A DNA stretch of 42,773 nucleotides from a bacterium UBP8_UBA817 (GTDB lineage: Bacteria > Margulisbacteria > Marinamargulisbacteria > SXXA01 > SICP01): contig CAMCZW010000015.1 of NCBI GenBank assembly GCA_945888435.1, positions 1 through 42,773 of the forward strand, in the 5' to 3' direction. The translations under genes and the position numbers were made by a program. Numbering within the stretch: position 1 is the first letter of the stretch; every line of letters begins with the position of its first letter. The notes under the pieces were generated by a model. It was not told where the DNA came from. It saw only the letters and a program-made list of their open reading frames with translations, and searched no databases. Below are positions 8,162 to 17,832 of the stretch, in pieces.

Positions 8162-9420
8162 TCAATTAATCCTTCATATCTATGGGATATTAAGTAGGTT
8201 TCAATTTGTTTTACAATATCCATTGATACACCCACAATAATCAAGAGAGCAGTGCCCCCTAAACCCATAAAGCTAGTTACATGAGTTAGATTTGCACCAA
8301 TAATGGGGGCTAATGCGATAAAGGCTAAGAATACAGCCCCTAAAAGGGTTAATTTCGAAATAATTTTATCTAGATATTCTACGGTTGACGAACCCGGTCG
8401 TACTCCAGTAATAAATCCACCGTGTTTCTTAATATTATCGGATAACTCCTGAGGATTAAATGTGATAGCAGTATAAAAATAGGTAAAGAAAAATATCAAT
8501 ATACAAAAAGAGGAATTATATAAAACTCCATCATACTTATAATAAGTACTAAAAAAGTGTTGTATAAAATCTATAGGGACATATGTAAAAATCATTAATG
8601 GGAATTGTAAAACTGCAGAAGCAAAAATTATGGGCATTACCCCACCTTGAATAAGTCGTAATGGGATATATGTATTTTGTGCTCCGATCATTTTCCGACC
8701 AACGATACGCTTTGCATACTGAACCTGCACCCGTCGTTGTGCTTCCTGTACATAGATAATACTAATCACCATCACAATTAATACAAGGATTAATATAATG
8801 ACACCGATTGGGCTTGCGCCACCAGAAAGCAATACATAAGTATTTTTTATATAAAAAGGCATTTGCGCGATGATCCCTGTAAAAATCAATAAGGATGCGC
8901 CATTACCAATTCCATATTCAGTAATTAATTCGCCAATCCACATTACAAATGCAGCACCCGCTACTAGTCCTACAGTTGCGTAAAAAAGGAAGAAGACAAA
9001 ATTTATATCTGGAGCAATAAAAGATCTAAATCCAATGGACATTACGATTGCTTGAATTAGGGCAACCAAAATGGCCAAATATCTTGTATATTGTGAAATC
9101 TGCTTTCTTCCCTGCTCACCCTCTTCTGAAAGCTCTTTGAGTTTAGGCCATCCAATTGTCAGTAACTGCATAATGATTGATGCGTTGATATAAGGAAGGA
9201 CTCCAAGTCCGAAAATAGAAAATCGGCTTAAGCCTCCGCCACTGAATAAATTGAAGAAGCCCAATAATCCACCTTGCTCGAACAATCCTTTCATCGCATT
9301 CAAATCCACCCCTGCAATAGGGATATGAGTTCCGAGTCGATATAAGATTAGGAATCCAAACGATATCAAAATCCTTTTTCTTAAATCAGGGATTTTGATG
9401 ATCGATGATAGGAGATTCAT
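8158..9420 (-). CDS. secY: protein translocase subunit SecY
   Basis: 420 aa with about ten hydrophobic helices. SecY is the channel of the SecYEG translocon in the inner membrane. Diagnostic segments include RILISFGFLILYRLGTHIPI, the plug region GGGLSRFSIFGLGVLPYINA and GVRPGSSTVEYLD near residue 340. Its partner secE is in the same cluster. It lies 3 nt after rplO and overlaps adk by 4 nt, the usual spc-operon arrangement. Confidence 0.98.
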   Translation of the reverse strand: MNLLSSIIKIPDLRKRILISFGFLILYRLGTHIPIAGVDLNAMKGLFEQGGLLGFFNLFSGGGLSRFSIFGLGVLPYINASIIMQLLTIGWPKLKELSEEGEQGRKQISQYTRYLAILVALIQAIVMSIGFRSFIAPDINFVFFLFYATVGLVAGAAFVMWIGELITEYGIGNGASLLIFTGIIAQMPFYIKNTYVLLSGGASPIGVIILILVLIVMVISIIYVQEAQRRVQVQYAKRIVGRKMIGAQNTYIPLRLIQGGVMPIIFASAVLQFPLMIFTYVPIDFIQHFFSTYYKYDGVLYNSSFCILIFFFTYFYTAITFNPQELSDNIKKHGGFITGVRPGSSTVEYLDKIISKLTLLGAVFLAFIALAPIIGANLTHVTSFMGLGGTALLIIVGVSMDIVKQIETYLISHRYEGLIE

Positions 9421-9423
9421 AAA

Positions 9424-9870
9424 CTAGTTGATTTGTTCAAACGTAGAAGTAGACGCGGTAAGTTTTTGCAGGGCACTTTCAGAAATTTTATGAGCTTTTA
9501 TTGTTAGTTTTTTTGAAAGCTCACCATTTCCAAGAATTTTCACCTTTTCATTTCTAGCAATTAGTTTTTTCTCTAATAAAATCTCAGGCGTTACTTCTGA
9601 ATTATTTTCAAAAAACTCATTCAATTGGCTTAAGTTAATCGGGTGGAAATATGTTTGCTTTGCGTTACCAAGTCCTCTTTTCTTTGGAAGTCTCCTATAA
9701 AGGGGCATTTGCCCACCTTCAAAACCACCTTGAGCAGAGTAACCAGACCTGCTTTTTTGTCCTTTATGTCCCCGTCCACTTTCGCCACCGAGACCAGAAG
9801 CATTACCCCTTCCTCGACGTTTTCTTTTAGCTGTAGAACCTTTTGCAGGTTTAATTGTACTTTTGTTCAT
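9424..9870 (-). CDS. rplO: 50S ribosomal protein L15
   Basis: 148 aa. The glycine-rich N-terminus with KRKRRGRGNASGLGGESGRG and HKGQKSRSGY is diagnostic. L15 is a late-assembly large-subunit protein. Only 15 nt separate it from rpsE, so there is no room for rpmD (L30), which usually lies between them. Confidence 0.97.
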   Translation of the reverse strand: MNKSTIKPAKGSTAKRKRRGRGNASGLGGESGRGHKGQKSRSGYSAQGGFEGGQMPLYRRLPKKRGLGNAKQTYFHPINLSQLNEFFENNSEVTPEILLEKKLIARNEKVKILGNGELSKKLTIKAHKISESALQKLTASTSTFEQIN

Positions 9871-9885
9871 GTAGATCTCTCTATT

Positions 9886-10410
9886 TTATCTTTTTACAGA
9901 TAATTTTTTTCCTCGTCTTTTCTCTTCAAGATCAATATTTTTTAATTTCAGCAACGCAACTAAAGTTGCTCTTGCAGTATTGATTGCATTATTAGACCCT
10001 AAAGCTTTTGCAACTACGTTTTTAACGCCTAGCGCTTCGAGCATAATTCTAACAGGGCCACCAGCGATAACGCCAGTTCCTGGCCTTGCAGGCTTTAATA
10101 CAACTCTTGAAGATCCGAATTTTCCAGAAATTTCGTGAGGAATTGTGTCATTTATAATATTAATTTTATGTTGATATTTCTGGGCTTTTTCAATACCTTT
10201 TCTAATCGCAATCGGAACCTCTTTAGATTTACCTGTTGCAAAACCTACGGACCCCTTTAGATTACCTTTAATAATAAAAGCTCTAAAAGAAAGTCTTTTA
10301 CCACCTTTGACAACCTTGTTAATTCTGTCAATCTGAATTACTTTTTCTAATGTTGGTTCAGCAGGTGTATTTGAGTGGGTCTGCTTTGATCTTTGTTGAT
10401 TTGGTTCCAT
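9886..10410 (-). CDS. rpsE: 30S ribosomal protein S5
   Basis: 174 aa. It has the double-stranded RNA-binding S5 domain (IDRINKVVKGGKRLSFRAFI) and the C-terminal domain with PARPGTGVIAGGPVRIMLE and GSNNAINTARAT. S5 is important for decoding accuracy. A Gln/Thr-rich N-terminal tail of about 25 residues precedes the core. Followed directly by rplO with no rpmD. Confidence 0.97.
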   Translation of the reverse strand: MEPNQQRSKQTHSNTPAEPTLEKVIQIDRINKVVKGGKRLSFRAFIIKGNLKGSVGFATGKSKEVPIAIRKGIEKAQKYQHKINIINDTIPHEISGKFGSSRVVLKPARPGTGVIAGGPVRIMLEALGVKNVVAKALGSNNAINTARATLVALLKLKNIDLEEKRRGKKLSVKR

Positions 10411-10419
10411 GAATGCTCC

Positions 10420-10737
10420 TTAAAAAATTAATCCGCCCTCTCTGGCGCTTTCGGCTAAAGCCTTTACTCTTCCTTTGTAGATATACGGTCCTCTATCAAA
10501 GATGACTTTAGATATCCCATTATCTTTTGATAACTTTGCAATTGCTAAGCCAACTTGCTTTGCAGCGTCAATATTACTTCCTTTATCATATTTAAGACTA
10601 GAACTAGAAACTAAAGTTTTCCCAGTAATATCATCAATAACTTGAGCATAAATATGAAGACTACTACGAAAAACAGAAAGTCTTTTTCTATCTTCAGTAC
10701 TTTTAATCTTTGTTTTTTTTATCTTATCTTTCGACAT
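10420..10737 (-). CDS. rplR: 50S ribosomal protein L18
   Basis: 105 aa. The core [18 protein letters not shown] and the C-terminal [20 protein letters not shown] are conserved. L18 binds 5S rRNA with L5. The N-terminus is slightly shorter and more Lys-rich than usual. Standard rplF-rplR-rpsE order. Confidence 0.97.
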   Translation of the reverse strand: MSKDKIKKTKIKSTEDRKRLSVFRSSLHIYAQVIDDITGKTLVSSSSLKYDKGSNIDAAKQVGLAIAKLSKDNGISKVIFDRGPYIYKGRVKALAESAREGGLIF

Positions 10738-10744
10738 AATTCAC

Positions 10745-11287
10745 CTATTTCTTGACACTTTTACCTTGTTTCTTACGAATAAACTCGCCTACGTATCTTA
10801 CGCCTTTTCCTTTATAAGGATCCGGAGATCTTAGTTTTCGCAGATTTGCTGCAATTTGTCCAACTAAATGTTTATCGATTCCCATTACACTTATCTTGTT
10901 GGTCCCTTCAGTTTTGAATTGAATCCCCTCTGGGGCAGTAATCACAACAGGATGTGAAAAGCCTAAAGCAAACTCAAGTTTATCTCCTTTTAACTGGACT
11001 CTAAACCCAACCCCTTGAAGCTCAAGATCTTTTTGGTATCCATTTAAAACACCATTAATTAAGTTTGCTAAAGTTGCTCTATACAAACCATGAAGTGCTT
11101 TTGTAGTTTTGTCTTCAGAAGCTCTTACAACAGCAATAACTCCATCTACAATTTCTATTTTTACATTAGGAGAGTTAATTACCATTGAAAGTTCACCTTT
11201 AGGGCCTTTCACAGTAATTTCTTGTCCGTTCTGTTCTATTGCAACCTTATCAGCTAAGGTTATTGGCTTTTTTCCGATTCGTGACAC
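10745..11287 (-). CDS. rplF: 50S ribosomal protein L6
   Basis: 180 aa. MSRIGKKPITL at the start, KGPKGEL in the first repeat and the C-terminal LRSPDPYKGKGVRY signature identify it. L6 lies near the factor-binding site. The start is GTG at 11287. Ten nt after rpsH. Confidence 0.98.
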   Translation of the reverse strand: MSRIGKKPITLADKVAIEQNGQEITVKGPKGELSMVINSPNVKIEIVDGVIAVVRASEDKTTKALHGLYRATLANLINGVLNGYQKDLELQGVGFRVQLKGDKLEFALGFSHPVVITAPEGIQFKTEGTNKISVMGIDKHLVGQIAANLRKLRSPDPYKGKGVRYVGEFIRKKQGKSVKK

Positions 11288-11297
11288 TTACGACTCC

Positions 11298-11705
11298 TTA
11301 ATATACTAACCCTAAAAGTTCTCCGCCAACGTTTGCTAGTCTAGCTTCTCTACCTGACAATACTCCTTTTGGAGTAGAAAGGATAGAAATACCAAACCCG
11401 TTTTGAACTTTAGGAATCTGACTTTTCTGAACATAAAGCCTTTTTCCTGGCTTACTCATTCTTTTAATTTGATCAATAATAGGACGCTTTGACTCGTCAT
11501 ATTTTAATTGAACAACAATCAATTTAATTGGTGAATTCTCACTCTTATTGATAACGTTGAAAGAATAAATAAATCCTTCATCTTTTAAAATACTCAAAAT
11601 TCTTGTACCCATAACTGAATATGGCGCGGTCAACTCTTTGTGACGTACAGCAAGTGCGTTTCTAATTCTTGTAAATAAATCTGCGATCGGATCGTTAATT
11701 GACAT
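11298..11705 (-). CDS. rpsH: 30S ribosomal protein S8
   Basis: 135 aa. The N-terminal DPIADLFTRIRNAL and the C-terminal ISILSTPKGVLSGREAR are diagnostic. S8 binds helix 21 of 16S rRNA and in E. coli represses the spc operon by binding near rplE; no such structure was identified here. Fifteen nt after rpsN. Confidence 0.98.
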   Translation of the reverse strand: MSINDPIADLFTRIRNALAVRHKELTAPYSVMGTRILSILKDEGFIYSFNVINKSENSPIKLIVVQLKYDESKRPIIDQIKRMSKPGKRLYVQKSQIPKVQNGFGISILSTPKGVLSGREARLANVGGELLGLVY

Positions 11706-11720
11706 TCAAATGCTCCTAAA

Positions 11721-11903
11721 TTACCAAGATGACTTGGTGATGCCCGGCAGCTTGCCGTTTGATGCTAGAGTTCTGAAACAGATTCTACATAATCTGAAAA
11801 AACGTAGAAACCCTCTTGGTCGACCACAAATTTGGCATCTATTTCTATGTTGGACTGTTCCAACCTTTTTCGCATTGCTAATTAATTTTGATGTTTTAGC
11901 CAT
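11721..11903 (-). CDS. rpsN: 30S ribosomal protein S14, zinc-binding short (type Z) form
   Basis: 60 aa. C23, C26, C39 and C42 form the zinc site within [20 protein letters not shown], and the end [10 protein letters not shown] is typical of the short C+ paralog. S14 sits in the 30S head. The ATG overlaps the end of rplE by 8 nt. Confidence 0.97.
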   Translation of the reverse strand: MAKTSKLISNAKKVGTVQHRNRCQICGRPRGFLRFFRLCRICFRTLASNGKLPGITKSSW

Positions 11904-12465
11904 TTACTAACTCACTTTTGCTAATTTTTGCTCTGAACGGCATTCCCATTTCTTTTAATAATTCATAGGCTTCTTCATCCGATTTTGCCGTTGTCACAAA
12001 AGTGATATCGAATCCTCTTATTTTATCCGCTTTTTCCAATTTTATTTCTGGAAAAATCGTGTCCTCTTTAATGCCTAGAGTGTAATTGCCACGACCATCA
12101 AATGAATGAGGAGAAATTCCGCGAAAGTCACGGATTCTTGGTAATGCCAAGAAGATCAACTTAGTCATAAAGTCATACATTCTGTCGCCACGTAAAACAG
12201 TTTTACATCCAATAACTTGATTCTCTCTCAATTTAAAGTTTGAAATTGAATTCTTCGCTGTGGTCAATATTGGCTTTTGTCCAGTAATTAGAGTAAATGT
12301 TTCTGCAGTAATTTCAATTACTTTACTATTTCCGGTTGCCTCACCTAGCCCTCTATTAATCACGATTTTTTCCAACTTTGGAACTTCCATGACATTTTTA
12401 TAGCCTAAGGCTTTGGTTAGCTTTGGTTTAACTTCTTTCTGATAACGCTCTTTTAAAGTGGACAT
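11896..12465 (-). CDS. rplE: 50S ribosomal protein L5
   Basis: 189 aa. Conserved segments include [20 protein letters not shown] near residue 24, [30 protein letters not shown] and [11 protein letters not shown]5 binds 5S rRNA and bridges to the 30S head. Nine nt after rplX. Confidence 0.98.
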   Translation of the reverse strand: MSTLKERYQKEVKPKLTKALGYKNVMEVPKLEKIVINRGLGEATGNSKVIEITAETFTLITGQKPILTTAKNSISNFKLRENQVIGCKTVLRGDRMYDFMTKLIFLALPRIRDFRGISPHSFDGRGNYTLGIKEDTIFPEIKLEKADKIRGFDITFVTTAKSDEEAYELLKEMGMPFRAKISKSELVNG

Positions 12466-12474
12466 TTTAAGCCA

Positions 12475-12783
12475 TTAACTCCCAATAGATTTGCCTGTTT
12501 TACTTGATACTTTTTTCTTCAGGCCATTTTCAATCTTATATGATACTCGCACGACATTTTCTTTACCTTCCGAATGAATTACGTTAGACCAATCCATTGG
12601 CAAAGAAACTTCTATAATCTTACCTTGACTTTCCTGTGTTTTTTTCTGATGTTTTTTAGCAATATTAATTTGCTCAACAGTAATTTTATTAAGTTTAGGG
12701 AACACAGCGGTAATCAATCCCGTTTTTCCTTTATCTTTTCCTGTAATCACTTTTACAGCGTCGCCTTTTTTAAACTTGTTCAT
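12475..12783 (-). CDS. rplX: 50S ribosomal protein L24
   Basis: 102 aa. A KOW motif is at the N-terminus (FKKGDAVKVITGKDKGKTG), followed by the usual beta-barrel. L24 starts large-subunit assembly. It lies 10 nt after rplN in the standard order. Confidence 0.97.
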   Translation of the reverse strand: MNKFKKGDAVKVITGKDKGKTGLITAVFPKLNKITVEQINIAKKHQKKTQESQGKIIEVSLPMDWSNVIHSEGKENVVRVSYKIENGLKKKVSSKTGKSIGS

Positions 12784-12793
12784 CGTTAGATCC

Positions 12794-13159
12794 TTATACT
12801 ACTTCTTCAGCCAATGAAATAATCTTCATGTAATTATCACGAAGTTCTCTAGGAATTGGGCCGAATATCCGTGTTCCTCTAGGGTTACCATCTTTATTAA
12901 TAATAACCGCAGCATTATCGTCAAAACGTAAGATTGTACCATCTTCACGTTGTACCCGACTTTTCATTCTGACTACAACGGCAGTTACAACTTCACTCTT
13001 TTTAACCTGGCCTTGCGGGGAAGCAAGCTTAACTGTACAAATAATCTGGTCACCGATTCTAGCATACTTTCGTCTAGAACCACCTAATATTCTTATACAG
13101 AGAAGCTCTTTTGCCCCTGAATTATCTGCTACGTCTAATCTTGATTCAACCTGTACCAT
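12794..13159 (-). CDS. rplN: 50S ribosomal protein L14
   Basis: 121 aa. [19 protein letters not shown] and the C-terminal [13 protein letters not shown] motif identify it. L14 forms an intersubunit bridge. Thirteen nt after rpsQ. Confidence 0.98.
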   Translation of the reverse strand: MVQVESRLDVADNSGAKELLCIRILGGSRRKYARIGDQIICTVKLASPQGQVKKSEVVTAVVVRMKSRVQREDGTILRFDDNAAVIINKDGNPRGTRIFGPIPRELRDNYMKIISLAEEVV

Positions 13160-13172
13160 TTTACTGCCTCAA

Positions 13173-13424
13173 CTATTTCTCACTGACAACTTGGACAAGT
13201 CGCCAGGATTTTGTTTTACTAATTGGCCGGCACGACTGAACCTCAACAACATCACCAAGCTTAGTAATATTGTTCTCGTCGTGGATTTGATAAATTTTTG
13301 TAACCTTAAAAACCTTTCCGTATAAAGGATGTCTTTTTAAAGTTCTGACAGCTATCTTTGCTGTTTTGTCGCCGCTCTGTTTTATAACTTTGCCAACAAC
13401 TTTTGGTCTAGTTCCTCTTTCCAT
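13173..13424 (-). CDS. rpsQ: 30S ribosomal protein S17
   Basis: 83 aa, an OB-fold protein that binds 16S rRNA early. The KVVGKVIKQSGDKTAKIAV start and the VVEVQSCRPISKTKSWRLV end match the family. Two nt after rpmC. Confidence 0.97.
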   Translation of the reverse strand: MERGTRPKVVGKVIKQSGDKTAKIAVRTLKRHPLYGKVFKVTKIYQIHDENNITKLGDVVEVQSCRPISKTKSWRLVQVVSEK

Positions 13425-13426
13425 GA

Positions 13427-13624
13427 TTACGCAAGTCTCCTTCTTCTGTTTAGCTCTGTTAGCAATCTTGCTACATTTTTTTTGGACTTACTAAACTTAG
13501 AAAGATCTTTATTTTCAGAAATTCCCTTAGTAAATCTTTCATCTGAAATTGAAGATTTAATTTCGGAGAGCTTAGTATCTATTTCTAAGTCTGATAGCAC
13601 TTGTACATTTATTTTATTTTTCAT
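13427..13624 (-). CDS. rpmC: 50S ribosomal protein L29
   Basis: 65 aa, mostly two helices. The C-terminal NVARLLTELNRRR motif is the family signature; the N-terminal half is weakly conserved. L29 is at the exit tunnel, where chaperones and SRP dock. Position between rplP and rpsQ supports the call. Confidence 0.93.
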   Translation of the reverse strand: MKNKINVQVLSDLEIDTKLSEIKSSISDERFTKGISENKDLSKFSKSKKNVARLLTELNRRRRLA

Positions 13625-13636
13625 AAAAATTTCCTC

Positions 13637-14050
13637 TTAAAAGTCTAGCTTTTTGACGAACTTAGACTTTACGGGCAATTTATGCATCGCTAATCTTAAA
13701 GCTTCTCTCGCCATGGCTTCATCCACACCAGCAAGCTCAAATAAAATATTACCTGGTTTAATAACGGCTGCCCAAAACTCAGGAGCCCCCTTACCCTTAC
13801 CCATCCGCGTTTCAGCTGGTAATTTAGTTACTGATTTATCAGGGAAAACTCTTATCCAAACTTTTCCGCCTCTTTTGATGAAGCGGGTCATTGCACGTCT
13901 TGCTGACTCAATCTGTCTATCTGTTAACCATGCTGCTTCTAGCGTTTGTAATCCAAAATCGCCAAATGAGACTTTGTTACCCGAATGAGCAATACCACGA
14001 TTTCTACCGCGCTGATATTTTCTATATTTTGTTTTTTTTGGCATTAACAT
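13637..14050 (-). CDS. rplP: 50S ribosomal protein L16
   Basis: 137 aa. Conserved segments are [16 protein letters not shown], the [20 protein letters not shown] core and [16 protein letters not shown]16 stabilises A-site tRNA. Two in-frame ATGs, at 14050 and 14044, are possible. The sequence AAGGTGAG is 7 nt before the first and 13 nt before the second, so the first is preferred although most L16 proteins start at the second. Confidence 0.97.
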   Translation of the reverse strand: MLMPKKTKYRKYQRGRNRGIAHSGNKVSFGDFGLQTLEAAWLTDRQIESARRAMTRFIKRGGKVWIRVFPDKSVTKLPAETRMGKGKGAPEFWAAVIKPGNILFELAGVDEAMAREALRLAMHKLPVKSKFVKKLDF

Positions 14051-14064
14051 TTAACATCTCACCT

Positions 14065-14745
14065 TTATGCGGCTACTTGAGAAGCTTCATTATTAGAAGC
14101 CACATTAGAATAGGCATTCTTTTCAAAAATTTCACCGAAGTATACCCAGACTTTAACACCAATCTTTCCATAGGTAGTCAAGGATTCAGAAAACGCATAG
14201 TCTATATCAGCTCTTAGCGTATGTAAAGGCACCTTACCTTCTCTATACCATTCTGACCTAGCGATTTCCACTCCACCGAGACGCCCAGCGCAATTAATTT
14301 TAATTCCTAAGGATCCTGACTTCATTGCCTTCTGAACGGCCATTTTCATAGCCCTTCTAAACGGCACTCGTTTTTCTAACTGCTGAGCTATCCATTCGCC
14401 AATTAACTTAGCGTTTGTATCTATGTTTTTTTCTTCTAAGACTTGAATCTCAATTGGTTTTTTAATTAGTTTTGATAAAGCCTCTTTTAAGAAATCAATA
14501 TCCATACCTCTCTTGCCAAAAACCATACCAGTCTTTGCAATAGATAGCTTTACTAAAGTGCTGCTTGCTTTTCTATTAATATTAATTTTAGAAACGCCAG
14601 CTTTACTTAATTCTTGGTTCAGAAAGTTTCTAATATCACAATCTTCTTTCACAAGCTCATGATAATTTTTAGTTGCAAACCAGCTACAATCCCAGTCTTT
14701 AACGATTTTTAATCTTAACCCTTTCGGATTTACTTTCTGACCCAT
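14065..14745 (-). CDS. rpsC: 30S ribosomal protein S3
   Basis: 226 aa. MGQKVNPKGLRL starts the protein, a KH domain follows (VFGKRGMDIDFLKEALSKLI), and the C-terminal domain has CAGRLGGVEIARSEWYREG and GKIGVKVWVYFGE. S3 lines the mRNA entry tunnel. Its ATG overlaps the rplV stop by one base (TAATG). Confidence 0.98.
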   Translation of the reverse strand: MGQKVNPKGLRLKIVKDWDCSWFATKNYHELVKEDCDIRNFLNQELSKAGVSKININRKASSTLVKLSIAKTGMVFGKRGMDIDFLKEALSKLIKKPIEIQVLEEKNIDTNAKLIGEWIAQQLEKRVPFRRAMKMAVQKAMKSGSLGIKINCAGRLGGVEIARSEWYREGKVPLHTLRADIDYAFSESLTTYGKIGVKVWVYFGEIFEKNAYSNVASNNEASQVAA

Positions 14746-15167
14746 TAATTCGCTCCCTTAGTATGTTCATCAAGACTTACAAAGATATGCGAAGTCCGTT
14801 TGAGAATTTGATAAATCCGTCCCCTTCCTTTTGGTTGGAATCTTTTAATTTGAGGTCCTGCACAAGTTACAATCTCTTTGACTCTTAAAGAAGTCTTTGA
14901 ATCATGATTGTGAATTGCATTTGCTTTTGCAGAATGAATTACTTTATAAATAATTTCTGCGGATTTGTGTGGAAGCTGTTTTAGAATCTGGAGAGCAACT
15001 TCAACATCTTTCCCCTGTACTACCTTGGCTACCCTAGCAAGTTTAATTGGAGAAATACGAACAAATTTAGCATTTGCTCTGTATTCCGATAAACCCTTCT
15101 TCTTTGACTCTTTAGGAGAATTAATTGTCGGCGCTGTAATTTCTTTTTTTTGAGTTTTTGCCATCAT
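14745..15167 (-). CDS. rplV: 50S ribosomal protein L22 with short N-terminal extension
   Basis: 140 aa; most L22 are about 110. The core begins near residue 33 (KFVRISPIKLARVAKVVQGK), and the beta-hairpin that lines the exit tunnel is represented by GPQIKRFQPKGRGRIYQI. The first 30 residues are Lys/Ser-rich and probably disordered. Two adjacent ATGs (15167 and 15164) are possible starts. Confidence 0.97.
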   Translation of the reverse strand: MMAKTQKKEITAPTINSPKESKKKGLSEYRANAKFVRISPIKLARVAKVVQGKDVEVALQILKQLPHKSAEIIYKVIHSAKANAIHNHDSKTSLRVKEIVTCAGPQIKRFQPKGRGRIYQILKRTSHIFVSLDEHTKGAN

Positions 15168-15177
15168 TGAACCTTAA

Positions 15178-15441
15178 TTATTTATTTCCACCATGAGACT
15201 TGAATAACCTAGTAGGTGAGAATTCGCCTAGTTTATGGCCAATCATAGTTTCTTGTACGTATACAGGGATATGTTTCTTCCCATTATAAACAGCAAATGT
15301 ATGTCCGATCATATCAGGAATAATCATAGATCTTCTTGACCATGTCTTAATCATTACTTTTTTATTTTCGTTATTTAGCTTTTCGACTTTCTCTAATAAG
15401 CACTGGTCTACGAAAGGACCCTTTTTTAATGATCTAGCCAC
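15178..15441 (-). CDS. rpsS: 30S ribosomal protein S19
   Basis: 87 aa. [32 protein letters not shown] and the C-terminal [10 protein letters not shown] are diagnostic. S19 pairs with S13 in the 30S head. The start is GTG, overlapping the rplB TAG by one base (TAGTG). Confidence 0.98.
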   Translation of the reverse strand: MARSLKKGPFVDQCLLEKVEKLNNENKKVMIKTWSRRSMIIPDMIGHTFAVYNGKKHIPVYVQETMIGHKLGEFSPTRLFKSHGGNK

Positions 15442-16268
15442 TACGCGCCTCCTGATTTCCGAACAATAAATTTATCTGTACGTTTTGAATTCCGTGTCTT
15501 TTTAAAAACTTTTTTACCCCAAGGAGTTCTTGGGCTAGAACGTCCAATTGGAGCCTTACCTTCACCGCCGCCATGAGGGTGATCACAAGCGTTCATAACT
15601 GAACCTCTGACCTTAGGACGACGCCCGATCCATCTAGTAGCACCGGCCTTACCTAAAGAGGTATTTCTTTTTTCGGAATTAGATACAACTCCTAAAGTTG
15701 CTCTGCAATTTACATTAACTAATCTTACTTCACCAGAAGGAAGTTTGACCGTGGCATACTTAACGCCTTTACCCTGAAGCACAGCAGAAGCTCCAGCAGC
15801 TCTGACTAACTGTGCACCACGACCCACTTTTAACTCAATATTATGAATCAACGATCCGGCGGGAATATCCTTAATTAATAAGGTATTTCCAACTTTTACT
15901 TCTGCGCCTGAGCCAGAAGCGATTTCCATACCAACGAATGCTTTGTTTGGGGTAATGATGTATCGTTTTTCACCATCAACATAGTCAACGAGGGAAATAT
16001 ATGCAGATCTATTAGGATCATATTCAATCGATTTTATAATACCTACAATTCCATCTTTTGAACGAAGAAAATCGATCATACGATATTTTGATTTATTACC
16101 GCCACCACGTCTTCGAACTGTAATTCGTCCAGTATTGTTACGCCCACTTTGCTGAGGGCATGGCTTCACTAGACGCTTATTAGGCTCTGAAGTTGTGATA
16201 ACCGAATAATCGTTAATTTGGCGGGATCTTAAGGATGCTGTAGTTGGTTTGTATGATTTTGTGGACAT
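15441..16268 (-). CDS. rplB: 50S ribosomal protein L2
   Basis: 275 aa, normal length. [20 protein letters not shown] and the near-peptidyl-transferase motif [16 protein letters not shown], with the key His, are present. The usual MNPVDHP reads MNACDHP, a small lineage change. L2 is needed for subunit joining. Ten nt after rplW. Confidence 0.98.
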   Translation of the reverse strand: MSTKSYKPTTASLRSRQINDYSVITTSEPNKRLVKPCPQQSGRNNTGRITVRRRGGGNKSKYRMIDFLRSKDGIVGIIKSIEYDPNRSAYISLVDYVDGEKRYIITPNKAFVGMEIASGSGAEVKVGNTLLIKDIPAGSLIHNIELKVGRGAQLVRAAGASAVLQGKGVKYATVKLPSGEVRLVNVNCRATLGVVSNSEKRNTSLGKAGATRWIGRRPKVRGSVMNACDHPHGGGEGKAPIGRSSPRTPWGKKVFKKTRNSKRTDKFIVRKSGGA

Positions 16269-16278
16269 ATATTTTCCT

Positions 16279-16557
16279 CTAGAACAATCCTTTGATTAAA
16301 TCTATTGATTGCCCATCTTTCAATTTCACATAGGCCAACTTACGATCTGCTCGTTGCCCCTTAATGAGTCCACGCCTCGTCTTTTTGCCGATCCTATTTA
16401 AAATATTAACTCTTTCAACTGAAACACTATATTTTGTTTGTATTTCGTTTTTTACTTGAATTTTATTTACTGAAGGATCTACTTCAAAAGTATATATATT
16501 ATTTGTTATCGACTTTGAAGATTTCTCTGTTAAAATCGGTTTTCTTAAAATACCCAT
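16279..16557 (-). CDS. rplW: 50S ribosomal protein L23
   Basis: 92 aa. ILRKPILTEKSS and VDPSVNKIQVKNEIQTKYSV are the family motifs. L23 is the exit-tunnel docking site for trigger factor and SRP. Only 2 nt after rplD. Confidence 0.97.
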   Translation of the reverse strand: MGILRKPILTEKSSKSITNNIYTFEVDPSVNKIQVKNEIQTKYSVSVERVNILNRIGKKTRRGLIKGQRADRKLAYVKLKDGQSIDLIKGLF

Positions 16558-16559
16558 AA

Positions 16560-17177
16560 TTACTCAAACCTCGCAAAAGAATTAACTGCCGCAGAATCTA
16601 CTAGCACTAAATCAGAGTTAAATAAATCTTTTAGATCTATTGCGTTTACAGCAAAACACCTGCATGAGCCTAAGTTACGAGCAGCTTTAAAAAGAGGTGA
16701 TTCAATATTTTCAACAATCACAATCACTCTTTTTGGGCTATTTTTAGTTGCCAAAAGTCTTTCAACTGCATTGGCTTTAATCAAAGTGTCCTGTGCATAA
16801 TTCACCAAGATAGTTGATGCTTCTTTATTCATAAAAACACTGGCAAATGCATTTTTAACCAGCTTAGTATTCAGCTTATGCTCGAAGGATCTGGGTTGTG
16901 GGCCGTGAGCTACAGCACCACCTCTTCTCAAAGGAGAACGATTAGTACCTCTACGGGCACGTCCGGTCCCCTTTTGTTTATAAGGCTTAGCGCCGCCGCC
17001 GCTTACGGTTGATCTAGTCTTTGTTGATGCTGTGCCGGCTCTTTTTTTAGCGGCTTGATATTTGGCAACCAAATACACTCCATGATCAGCATTAAATTCA
17101 GGATTAAGATCTCCGAATTTAATTTCAACTGGAGTCTCTTCTACTTCTTTAGCAAAATTATACACACTAACTTTCAT
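16560..17177 (-). CDS. rplD: 50S ribosomal protein L4
   Basis: 205 aa. The tunnel loop is clear: GGGAKPYKQKGTGRARRGTN, then PLRRGGAVAHGPQPRSF. L4 binds 23S rRNA early and represses the S10 operon in E. coli; there is no room for an S10-type leader here. Nine nt after rplC. Confidence 0.98.
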   Translation of the reverse strand: MKVSVYNFAKEVEETPVEIKFGDLNPEFNADHGVYLVAKYQAAKKRAGTASTKTRSTVSGGGAKPYKQKGTGRARRGTNRSPLRRGGAVAHGPQPRSFEHKLNTKLVKNAFASVFMNKEASTILVNYAQDTLIKANAVERLLATKNSPKRVIVIVENIESPLFKAARNLGSCRCFAVNAIDLKDLFNSDLVLVDSAAVNSFARFE

Positions 17178-17186
17178 GATACATCC

Positions 17187-17807
17187 TTAGGACACAAAAA
17201 CTTCGACGAGATTGTTTTTCTTTCCAGGTATTGCACCTTTTAGGAAAATACAGGAAGTTTCTAAATCTTTACCAACAACACTGAGATTATGAATCGTTAC
17301 ATACTCATCACCATAATGCCCGGCCATTCGCTTACCTTTAAAAATATGACTAGGAGAAGTTCCCGCGCCAATAGAACCTGGGATACGATGACTTTTTGAA
17401 CCGTGGCTCATTGGCCCTCTTTTAAAGTTGTGTCTTTTAATCGTACCCGTAAACCCTCTTCCGATCGTTTTTGATCTTACTGAGACCTTCTCATCTTTTT
17501 CGAAAATATCTACAGTTAACTCTGTGTTAACAACAAAACCTTCAATACTGTCGGGTCTAAATTCTTTTAGCAATTTATACCCTTCTTGATTATTCTTTAC
17601 AAAATAACCACGCTTAGGCTTAGTTAGCTTTTCAAGAGCTATCTTTCCGTATCCAAGAACGATGGCATCATAGCCAACCTTCTCTTTTTCTCTCTTATCG
17701 ACAATCTGACAAGGGCCAAGCTGGACAACAGTAACGGGAACAACATCCCCGTTTTCTACCATGAGCTGTGTCATTCCGATTTTCTTACCAATTAAAAACT
17801 TCTTCAT
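17187..17807 (-). CDS. rplC: 50S ribosomal protein L3
   Basis: 206 aa. LIGKKIGMTQLMVENGDVVP at the start and GFTGTIKRHNFKRGPMSHGS plus HRIPGSIGAG in the centre identify it. The Gln methylated by PrmB in E. coli is not evident at the corresponding loop (GAGTSPSHIFKGKRMAGHYG). Twenty-five nt after rpsJ. Confidence 0.98.
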   Translation of the reverse strand: MKKFLIGKKIGMTQLMVENGDVVPVTVVQLGPCQIVDKREKEKVGYDAIVLGYGKIALEKLTKPKRGYFVKNNQEGYKLLKEFRPDSIEGFVVNTELTVDIFEKDEKVSVRSKTIGRGFTGTIKRHNFKRGPMSHGSKSHRIPGSIGAGTSPSHIFKGKRMAGHYGDEYVTIHNLSVVGKDLETSCIFLKGAIPGKKNNLVEVFVS

Positions 17808-17832
17808 CTGTATCTCCGAAAAAAACTAAAGC

